A stretch of 12,181 nt of DNA. It comes from Desulfobacteraceae bacterium (lineage in GTDB: Bacteria > Desulfobacterota > DSM-4660 > Desulfatiglandales > JALVMZ01). The notes under the pieces are model-generated. The model saw nothing but the letters and a program-made list of their open reading frames with translations, ran no database searches and was not told the origin of the DNA. A program made the position numbers and the translations under genes. Shown here one piece after another: positions 6,328 to 12,181 of this stretch (position 1 is the stretch's first letter; every line of letters starts with the position of its first letter). The DNA is taken from the NCBI GenBank assembly GCA_027032655.1, contig JALVMZ010000384.1:1-12181 (forward strand), written 5' to 3'.

Positions 6328-7095
6328 ATGGATGCCTTTTTAGAGGAGTTTAAAGGCAAGAATGTTCTGGTAACAGGTGGAAGCAGGGGGCTTGGAAAGG
6401 AGATTTCCGAATGGTTTCTGAAGTGCGGTTCCAGTGTAATAATATGCGGAAGAAAACAGGACAATCTCCAGAAGGCCATAGATGAGTTTAAAGAGAAGGG
6501 ATATGAGGTATCAGCATATCAGGTTCATATTGCAAGGTCAGAGCAGGTAAAAGGCATGTTTGAAAGTATTAAGGACCAATCTGGGGGAATAGATATACTT
6601 ATTAACAATGTGGGGATGAATATCCTTACCCCTTCTGTGTCCAGTGTGGATGAAGCCCTATGGGATAAGATAATTGAGACAAATCTCAAGGGGACATTTA
6701 TTGTGAGTAAGGAGGCGATTCCCATTATGAAAGAGAGGGGAGGGGGCAAGATTGTAAATATAAGTTCCATTGCAGCCAGAAGGCCTGCCCCCGGAATGGG
6801 GGTTTACTGCATTGCCAAGGCAGGTATAGAGATGTTAACAAAGGTCCTTGCCTTTGAGCTTGCAAAGGAGAAAATCAATGTTAATGCTGTTGCCCCTGCC
6901 ATGATAAGGACAAGGTTCAGTATGCCCTTCTGGTCCGATGAAGGGATGCTCAAAGAGATAGAGAGCACCATTCCCATGGGGAGAATCGCTGAGCCCGGTG
7001 ATGTGGTGGGTGCTGTCTTATTCCTTTCATCCAGTTTGGCGGATTTCATAACAGGTGAAGTCATCACAGTGGATGGTGGTTCCATGCTAAAGTAA
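6328..7095 (+). CDS. Short-chain dehydrogenase/reductase (SDR), FabG-like
   Basis: Classical SDR oxidoreductase of 255 aa, the usual length, acting in the cytosol on a carbonyl/hydroxyl pair with NAD(P)(H). Visible motifs: cofactor-binding TGGSRGLG (16-23), NNVG (93-96), Asn119 in ETNL, catalytic Ser147 in NISS, and Tyr160/Lys164 in YCIAK. The C-terminal phrase GEVITVDGG (243-251) is typical. Arg20 in the glycine motif and Arg42 after the second strand suggest a preference for NADP(H). Its substrate cannot be read from sequence: 3-oxoacyl-ACP reductase (FabG) or a 3-hydroxyacyl-CoA or other alcohol dehydrogenase are all possible. It lies immediately upstream of a beta-oxidation operon but is separated from it by that operon's own promoter and operator, so it may be functionally related without being in the same core transcription unit. 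About 90 nt separate it from fold-back element B. Confidence 0.88.
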   Translation: MDAFLEEFKGKNVLVTGGSRGLGKEISEWFLKCGSSVIICGRKQDNLQKAIDEFKEKGYEVSAYQVHIARSEQVKGMFESIKDQSGGIDILINNVGMNILTPSVSSVDEALWDKIIETNLKGTFIVSKEAIPIMKERGGGKIVNISSIAARRPAPGMGVYCIAKAGIEMLTKVLAFELAKEKINVNAVAPAMIRTRFSMPFWSDEGMLKEIESTIPMGRIAEPGDVVGAVLFLSSSLADFITGEVITVDGGSMLK

Positions 7096-7110
7096 TTTTT
7101 TGAAAAAGAT

Positions 7111-7139
7111 TTGACTTGAGTAGGATGGTTTGATATTAA
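7111..7139 (+). promoter_or_regulatory. Sigma-70-type promoter of the fadNAE operon (extended -10)
   Basis: TTGACT (7111-7116; 5 of 6 to consensus) and TATTAA (7134-7139) are separated by 17 nt, and TG at 7131-7132 gives an extended -10 (TGnTATTAA). Transcription should begin near 7146, inside the palindrome at 7139-7160. It lies between the SDR stop codon and fadN, pointing toward fadN. Confidence 0.7.
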
Positions 7140-7160
7140 ATGAATGAGCGTTCATTCATT
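7139..7160. promoter_or_regulatory. TetR/FadR-type operator of the fadNAE operon
   Basis: Perfect 9-bp arms AATGAATGA (7139-7147) and TCATTCATT (7152-7160) flank the 4-bp centre GCGT. The core TGAATGA-N4-TCATTCA has the same arms and spacing as the published site class for the Bacillus fatty-acid degradation repressor FadR, a TetR-family protein that releases DNA on binding long-chain acyl-CoA. The palindrome touches the last base of the -10 box and covers the predicted start site, so a bound protein should block transcription. The cognate regulator gene is not in the window. Presence of the palindrome is seen directly; the identity of the regulator is inferred. Confidence 0.75.
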
Positions 7161-7185
7161 AATTTTCAGACAAATACGCCCCTTC

Positions 7186-7191
7186 AGGAGG
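7186..7191 (+). promoter_or_regulatory. Ribosome-binding site deciding the fadN start
   Basis: AGGAGG is followed by a 6-nt spacer and ATG at 7198. The longer in-frame ATG at 7144 lies inside the operator, at or before the predicted transcription start, and has no Shine-Dalgarno, so 7198 is the better start. Confidence 0.8.
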
Positions 7192-7197
7192 TTTGAT

Positions 7198-9627
7198 ATG
7201 CAAAAGCCTATTAAGCGTGTAGGAGTAATAGGAGCAGGTATTATGGGATCCGCTATAGCTGCTCATATGGCAAATGTGGGTATTGAGGTCCTGCTACTGG
7301 ACATCGTGCCACCAGCCCTTTCTGAGGAGGATAAAAAGAAAGGAATTACCGAGGACAGTCCAGAGTTCAGAAACAGATTTTCAAACAAAGGTCTGGAAAA
7401 TGCATTAAAATCAAGGCCTGCATCCTTTTATCTTCCGGAAAATGCAAAATTGATAAAGACAGGCAATCTTGAAGATGACCTGGAGAGGCTTAAAGATGTT
7501 GACTGGGTTATAGAGGCCGTAGTGGAGAGACTGGATATCAAAAGAGGGCTTTATGAAAGGCTGGAGAAGGTCCTGAATCCTGGGACCATTGTGAGTTCAA
7601 ATACATCCGGTATTCCTGCAAGGGCGCTGTGTGAAGGAAGGTCAGAGGAATTCAGGAAATATTTTGCAATAACGCATTTCTTCAACCCACCAAGATATAT
7701 GAAGTTACTGGAGCTTGTCCCTGGACCTGATACACTCCCAGAGGTGATTGATACACTTGCCCGGGTCTGTGAAAAGGTGGTGGGAAAGGGAATTGTTTAT
7801 GCAAAGGACACACCAAATTTTATAGCAAACAGGATAGGGACATTCAGCATGTTTTCCGTTATCAGGGCAATGATGGAACTTGAGCTTCCCATTGAGGCAG
7901 TGGATCAGCTAACAGGTCCTGTGGTGGGGAACCCCAAGAGCGCAACCTTCAGGACTGCTGACCTTGTAGGTCTGGATACCATCCTGCATGTGGCTGAAAA
8001 TGTATATGAAGGTGCCAAAGATGATGAGCAGAGAGATATATTCCAGGCACCAGAGTTCATGAAAAAGATGTTAGAGAAGGGGATGCTGGGTGAGAAAACA
8101 GGCCAGGGTTTTTACAAGAAGATAAAACAGGATGGGAAGAAAGAGATTCTATCCCTCGACATTAATAGTCTGGAATACAGGCCAAGGCAGAAAGTGGTTT
8201 TTCCTTCCCTTGAAACAGCCAAGAATCTTGAGGAACTCCCTGATAAGATAAAGACACTCTACTGGGCGGATGATAAAGCGGGCAGATTTACATTCAGGAC
8301 CCTGTCAGATACACTGATCTATTCGGCAAACAGAATACCAGAGATTTCAGATGATATCGTAAATGTTGATAATGCCGTTAAATGGGGTTTTGCCAGGAAG
8401 ATGGGTCCATTTGAGGCATGGGATGCCATAGGGGTTGGAAAATCCGTTGAAAGGATGAAAAAGGAAGGATACAGGATTCCTCAGTGGGTAGAGGATATGA
8501 TTCAGTCCGGAAAAGAATCCTTTTATAAGATAGAAGATGGAAAACGATACTATTATGATATAGAGAGTAGAAATTATAAAGAGATACCCACTGCCCCAGG
8601 CATCATATACCTGCCTCTGCTTAAACAGGCCGGCAGGGTGATTGCGGAAAACAGGGGGGCATCCCTTATAGACCTGGGAGATGGTGTTGTATGCCTGGAG
8701 TTTCACACAAAGATGAATGCACTCGGTGAGGACATCCTGAACATGATATTCAAATCTGCTGATATTGTGGAGAAGGAATATGATGGACTGGTTATTGCAA
8801 ATCATGCGGATAATTTCTCTGTGGGTGCAAATCTATACCAGGTCTTATTTCTGGCTCAGGAAGAGGAGTGGGATGAGCTTGAATATGCGGTCAAGAAATT
8901 TCAGGAGGCCCTGCTCAGGCTCAAATACATGGGAAGACCAGTGGTGGCAGCACCTGCCGGTATGGCACTTGGTGGGGGCTGTGAGATCTGCCTGAACTCG
9001 GACAGGGTGAGATTTGCCGCTGAGACATATATGGGTCTGGTGGAGGTTGGTGCAGGCCTTATCCCTGCAGGTGGGGGCACAAAAGAGCTTTATATCAGAA
9101 ACACGGAACATCTCTTTGAAGTCCCCAGGCGGGGGCTTTACCCAAGGCAGATTGAACTTATGCCATTTATTGCAAGGGCATTTGAGACCATTGCCATGGC
9201 CAAGGTATCTACCTCAGGCCCGGAGGCCATTAAACTGGGATATTTGAGACTCACTGATAAAATGACTGTAAACAGGGATTATCTGATTCAGGATGCAAAA
9301 AACACTGTTATTGCCATGAATCTTGAAGGATATACACCTCCAAGGCCAAAGGATGATATCAGGGTAGCGGGCAGGGATAGCTTTGCCATGATAAAGCTTG
9401 CACTCTGGACCATGAGGAAGTCCGGCTACATTCTGGACCATGATGTTACGGTCTCAGAAAAGGTGGGATATGTGCTTTGTGGAGGAGATGTGAATGAGAA
9501 CACTATTGTTACAGAGCAGTATCTCCTTGACCTTGAGAGAGAGGCATTCCTGAGTCTCTGCGGACACCCCAAGACTCAGGCAAGGATACAGCATCTTTTG
9601 AGCACAGGAAAACCTCTCAGGAATTAA
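7198..9627 (+). CDS. fadN: Bifunctional 3-hydroxyacyl-CoA dehydrogenase / enoyl-CoA hydratase (FadN type)
   Basis: Cytosolic beta-oxidation enzyme that hydrates 2-enoyl-CoA and oxidises L-3-hydroxyacyl-CoA to 3-oxoacyl-CoA with NAD+. From ATG 7198 it is 809 aa. Domain order: NAD-binding dehydrogenase domain (about 5-200) with GAGIMG (12-17) and Asp35; dehydrogenase C-terminal domain (about 206-310); a second, degenerate-looking dehydrogenase C-domain (about 365-450); and a crotonase domain (about 490-690). Likely catalytic residues are His160 (THFFNP) and Glu172, with Ser137 and Asn211. In the hydratase part both glutamates are present, Glu596 in GGGCE and Glu616 in GLVEVG, 20 residues apart as in rat enoyl-CoA hydratase, and FSVGANL supplies the oxyanion hole. 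Dehydrogenase first and hydratase last is the reverse of E. coli FadB and matches Bacillus FadN. It heads an operon with fadA 26 nt downstream. Confidence 0.92.
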   Translation: MQKPIKRVGVIGAGIMGSAIAAHMANVGIEVLLLDIVPPALSEEDKKKGITEDSPEFRNRFSNKGLENALKSRPASFYLPENAKLIKTGNLEDDLERLKDVDWVIEAVVERLDIKRGLYERLEKVLNPGTIVSSNTSGIPARALCEGRSEEFRKYFAITHFFNPPRYMKLLELVPGPDTLPEVIDTLARVCEKVVGKGIVYAKDTPNFIANRIGTFSMFSVIRAMMELELPIEAVDQLTGPVVGNPKSATFRTADLVGLDTILHVAENVYEGAKDDEQRDIFQAPEFMKKMLEKGMLGEKTGQGFYKKIKQDGKKEILSLDINSLEYRPRQKVVFPSLETAKNLEELPDKIKTLYWADDKAGRFTFRTLSDTLIYSANRIPEISDDIVNVDNAVKWGFARKMGPFEAWDAIGVGKSVERMKKEGYRIPQWVEDMIQSGKESFYKIEDGKRYYYDIESRNYKEIPTAPGIIYLPLLKQAGRVIAENRGASLIDLGDGVVCLEFHTKMNALGEDILNMIFKSADIVEKEYDGLVIANHADNFSVGANLYQVLFLAQEEEWDELEYAVKKFQEALLRLKYMGRPVVAAPAGMALGGGCEICLNSDRVRFAAETYMGLVEVGAGLIPAGGGTKELYIRNTEHLFEVPRRGLYPRQIELMPFIARAFETIAMAKVSTSGPEAIKLGYLRLTDKMTVNRDYLIQDAKNTVIAMNLEGYTPPRPKDDIRVAGRDSFAMIKLALWTMRKSGYILDHDVTVSEKVGYVLCGGDVNENTIVTEQYLLDLEREAFLSLCGHPKTQARIQHLLSTGKPLRN

Positions 9628-9653
9628 TTAAAATTTTTATAAGGGAGGAGCAT

Positions 9654-10835
9654 ATGAAAGAGGCAGTCATAGTAGCAGCATGCAGGACAGCGGTGGGTAA
9701 GGCACCAAGGGGTGCCCTTAAAGATATGAGGCCCGAAGATATGGGCTGTGCTGTGCTACAGGATCTGCTCAGGAGGGCAGGGGACCTGGACCCTGAGTTA
9801 ATAGATGATGTGATAATAGGATGCTCTTTCCCAGAGGCATCCCAGGGGCTGAATCTGGGAAGGGTCCTGGTGATGTCCATGGGATGGCCTGATCGCATAC
9901 CGGGGGTGACTGTAAATCGATTCTGTGCTTCAGGACTTCAGGCAATAGCAAATGGAGCTGAGAAGATCATGTGCGGTTTTGCTGATGTGGTGGTGGCAGG
10001 TGGTGTTGAGAGTATGAGCAGGATACCAATGGGAGGGAATATGATGTATCCAAATCCCGCCCTTGTGGACATGAGGCCAGGGGCATTCACTGGAATGGGA
10101 CTTACTGCTGAGAATGTTGCAGAGCGTTTCAATATAAGCAGAGAAGAGCAGGATGAATTCGGGGCCAGATCCCAGCAGAGGGCAGAAGCTGCCATCAAGG
10201 CAGGCAAATTTGAGAGTCAGATCGTCCCATTAAAGGTGAGGAAACAAAAACAGCTACCTGATGGTGGTTTTGAGTTTGAGGAATTTATTTTTGACACAGA
10301 TGAAGGTGTGAGATTCGGAACAACAAAAGAGGGTATAGCCCATCTTAAACCAGCGTTTAAGGTTAATGGAACAGTAACCGCTGGCAATTCATCCCAGACA
10401 AGTGATGGGGCAGCAGCGGTTCTCCTCATGTCAAGGGAAAAGGCAGAGGAGCTGAAACTCAAACCCATGGGAGTTTTCAGATACTATACAGTGGAGGGAT
10501 GTGAGCCTGAGTATATGGGTGTTGGACCGGCCGTTGCAATCCCTAAGGTGCTCAAGCTTTCTGGTATGAAGCTCGAGGACATAGAGTTAATAGAGTTAAA
10601 TGAGGCATTTGCTGCACAGGCCATTTACTGTATCAGAAAGCTGGGGCTTAATGAGGATATTACCAATGTTAATGGTGGTGCCATTGCCCTTGGTCATCCC
10701 CTGGGATGCACGGGGGCAAAGCTTACCACCCAGTTGCTCTATGAGATGGAGATGAGGGATCTTCGATGGGGGCTTGTCTCCATGTGTGTGGGTTTTGGTA
10801 TGGGAGCAGCTGCAATAATTGAAAGGGAAAAATAA
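9654..10835 (+). CDS. fadA: Acetyl-CoA C-acyltransferase (3-ketoacyl-CoA thiolase)
   Basis: Thiolase that cleaves 3-oxoacyl-CoA with CoA to give acetyl-CoA and a shortened acyl-CoA, the last step of each beta-oxidation cycle (the reverse condensation is also possible). The 393-aa length is standard. The nucleophile Cys91 is in VNRFCASGLQ, the NEAFA motif covers 316-320, His348 is in GGAIALGHPLGCTGA, and the second catalytic Cys378 is in MCVGFGMG. All catalytic residues are intact. GGGAGGAG (9643-9650) lies a few nt before the ATG. It sits 26 nt after fadN and 24 nt before the acyl-CoA dehydrogenase, giving the fadN-fadA-fadE order. Chain-length preference cannot be judged by eye, but the neighbours argue for a degradative rather than a PHB-type biosynthetic role. 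Confidence 0.93.
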   Translation: MKEAVIVAACRTAVGKAPRGALKDMRPEDMGCAVLQDLLRRAGDLDPELIDDVIIGCSFPEASQGLNLGRVLVMSMGWPDRIPGVTVNRFCASGLQAIANGAEKIMCGFADVVVAGGVESMSRIPMGGNMMYPNPALVDMRPGAFTGMGLTAENVAERFNISREEQDEFGARSQQRAEAAIKAGKFESQIVPLKVRKQKQLPDGGFEFEEFIFDTDEGVRFGTTKEGIAHLKPAFKVNGTVTAGNSSQTSDGAAAVLLMSREKAEELKLKPMGVFRYYTVEGCEPEYMGVGPAVAIPKVLKLSGMKLEDIELIELNEAFAAQAIYCIRKLGLNEDITNVNGGAIALGHPLGCTGAKLTTQLLYEMEMRDLRWGLVSMCVGFGMGAAAIIEREK

Positions 10836-10859
10836 TAAAAATAAAATAAGGAGAGAGAC

Positions 10860-12181
10860 ATGGCAAAGGAGAAACTTTTTAAAGGAGGAGAATTTCTAAT
10901 CACAGATGCACTTCCAGATGAGGTGTTTACACCTGAAGACTTTGATAAAGAACATCAGTTAATAGCACAATCAGCAGAAGAATTTGGATTGAAAGAGCTG
11001 GAACCAAAAAGAGAAGAACTGGAGCAGTTAAACCCTGAACTGGTTAAGACCCTGCTGAGAAAGGCCGGTGAGCTGGGATTTCTGGGAGCTGATATGCCAG
11101 AGATATATGGCGGCTCAGAGCTTGATAAGGTAAGTTCCAGCTTGATAACAGAGAGAATCAGCAGGGGTATTTCAGGGTTTTCCATTGCATATGGTGTTCA
11201 GACGGGGATAGGGAGTCTTCCTTTAGTGCTTTTTGGCTCTCCTGAGCAGAAGAAGAAGTATCTGCCAAAACTTGCAAGTGCCGAGATGATAGGTGCGTAT
11301 GCACTTACTGAACCTGGACATGGCTCTGATGCACTGGGTGCAGAGACCACAGCGGTCCTATCCGATGATGGAAAATATTATATACTTAATGGCCAGAAAC
11401 AGTTCATATCCAATGCAGGGTTTGCTGATCTTTTTATCACCTATGCCCAGGTGGATGGGAAACAATTTACAAGCTTTATTGTGGAGAGAAAATGGGAAGG
11501 GGTCTCAGTGGATGAAGAGGAGAAAAAGATGGGTGTTCATGGAAGCTCCACCAGACCCGTTATATTCCAGAATGTTAAGGTCCCTGTAGAGAATGTCCTG
11601 GGTGAAGTGGGAAAGGGTCATGTGGTTGCTCTTAACACATTGAATGTGGGAAGATATAAGCTGGGCGCAGCAACAGTGGGTGGTTCAAAATTGCTAATAG
11701 GAGAGGCGGTAAAGTATGCCAAAGGCAGGATTCAGTTTGGAAAGCCCATATGCGAATTCGGACTTATAAAACACAAGATTGCAGAGATGGTAATTAAGAC
11801 TTATGTGGTGGAGAGCATGGTTTACAGGACCGCTCGTTTGCTTGACCTGGCACTTGAGGGAATAGACCCCACAAGCAAGGAGGCAGGTAAGAAGACAGGT
11901 GAGGCACTCAGGAGATATGCCCTGGAGTGCTCCATAAACAAGGTCTTTGGCACAGAAGTCCTGGATTATGTCTCAGATGAGGCGCTTCAGATTATGGGTG
12001 GTTACGGCTATATTCAGGGTAATCCCATTGAGACCACATACAGAGACTCCAGGATAAACAGGATATGGGAGGGCACAAATGAGATAAACAGGCTTTTGAT
12101 AGTGGATCTCCTAATGAGATCTGCACTTAAAGGGGAACTACCTTTGCTGGATGTGATTAAAAAGGTGGCAGGAGAGCTCCT
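10860..12181 (+). CDS. fadE: Acyl-CoA dehydrogenase (FadE type), 3' end beyond the window
   Basis: FAD enzyme that makes the first, trans-2,3 double bond of beta-oxidation. The reading frame stays open for 440 codons from ATG 10860 to the window edge. AAGGAG (10848-10853), with a 6-nt spacer, supports this start. Visible features: N-terminal helical domain (about 25-145), the FAD/substrate strand motif YALTEPGHGSD (147-157), the middle beta domain (to about 250), LNVGRYKLGAA (261-271) at the start of the C-terminal helical domain, QIMGGYGY (377-384), and the probable catalytic base Glu404 in IWEGTNEINR, in the position of medium-chain dehydrogenase Glu376. The protein already exceeds the 380-aa short/medium-chain class and continues, fitting the roughly 590-aa FadE/VLCAD-like group with an extra C-terminal region. 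Electrons would pass to electron-transfer flavoprotein, which is not in the window. Third gene of the operon. Confidence 0.92.
   Translation, partial: MAKEKLFKGGEFLITDALPDEVFTPEDFDKEHQLIAQSAEEFGLKELEPKREELEQLNPELVKTLLRKAGELGFLGADMPEIYGGSELDKVSSSLITERISRGISGFSIAYGVQTGIGSLPLVLFGSPEQKKKYLPKLASAEMIGAYALTEPGHGSDALGAETTAVLSDDGKYYILNGQKQFISNAGFADLFITYAQVDGKQFTSFIVERKWEGVSVDEEEKKMGVHGSSTRPVIFQNVKVPVENVLGEVGKGHVVALNTLNVGRYKLGAATVGGSKLLIGEAVKYAKGRIQFGKPICEFGLIKHKIAEMVIKTYVVESMVYRTARLLDLALEGIDPTSKEAGKKTGEALRRYALECSINKVFGTEVLDYVSDEALQIMGGYGYIQGNPIETTYRDSRINRIWEGTNEINRLLIVDLLMRSALKGELPLLDVIKKVAGEL

Noticed and set aside
7096..7110. Terminator after the SDR gene
   Set aside because: The TTTTTT/AAAAA dyad has no GC pairs and would be unstable; the stretch leads directly into the fadN promoter.
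8347..8805. 152-aa minus-strand open frame inside fadN
   Set aside because: It lies fully opposite a well-supported coding sequence, has no recognisable motif and no ribosome-binding context; a shadow frame.
11293..11589. 98-aa + strand open frame inside fadE
   Set aside because: It is an alternate frame of the acyl-CoA dehydrogenase, whose own frame is continuous with all family motifs.

Overview
The window looks like a chromosomal segment of a Gram-negative bacterium with a moderate-to-low GC content. The Gram-negative call rests on a TolC-type outer-membrane channel and an EnvC-type periplasmic activator. The gene set (FtsE-FtsX-EnvC-CtpA cluster, plus a FadN-type beta-oxidation operon) would fit a Desulfobacterota (delta-proteobacterial) lineage or relative; that placement is inference. 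Every gene found is on the + strand.

Region 1 (1-5672) is an envelope and cell-division block: a possible C-terminal tail of an upstream gene (1-48), a TolC-family outer-membrane protein (64-1398), FtsE ATPase (1453-2118), FtsX permease (2105-3016), an EnvC-like coiled-coil/LytM protein (3003-4151) and an S41 carboxyl-terminal processing protease (4203-5555). A likely intrinsic terminator follows (5646-5672). ftsE/ftsX and ftsX/envC each overlap by 14 nt, so the three are probably translationally coupled. FtsEX is expected to transmit ATP hydrolysis through its periplasmic domain to the EnvC-like protein, whose LytM domain has lost its zinc ligands and should therefore act as an amidase activator.

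Region 2 (5556-6327) is a gene-free stretch of about 770 bp and the strangest part of the window. It holds two large, imperfect, back-to-back inverted-repeat elements: 5770-5974, with a second perfect 16-bp inverted repeat nested inside, and 5976-6236, a fold-back of about 261 bp with 19-bp ends. A good-looking promoter (TTATCA, 17 bp, TATAAT) sits just upstream. They may be MITE-like elements or a long structured RNA/leader; I could not identify them.

Region 3 (6328-12181) is lipid/acyl-CoA metabolism: an SDR oxidoreductase (6328-7095), then a three-gene beta-oxidation operon in the order fadN (3-hydroxyacyl-CoA dehydrogenase/enoyl-CoA hydratase fusion), fadA (thiolase) and fadE (acyl-CoA dehydrogenase, cut by the window end). 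Together these supply every step of the beta-oxidation spiral after acyl-CoA activation. The operon has a near-consensus promoter with a perfect 9-bp-arm palindrome of the TGAATGA-N4-TCATTCA class laid over the -10 end and start site. This is the operator type used by the TetR-family FadR of Bacillus, which controls the similarly ordered fadNAE operon. The coding sequence here is visibly more GC-rich than region 1.
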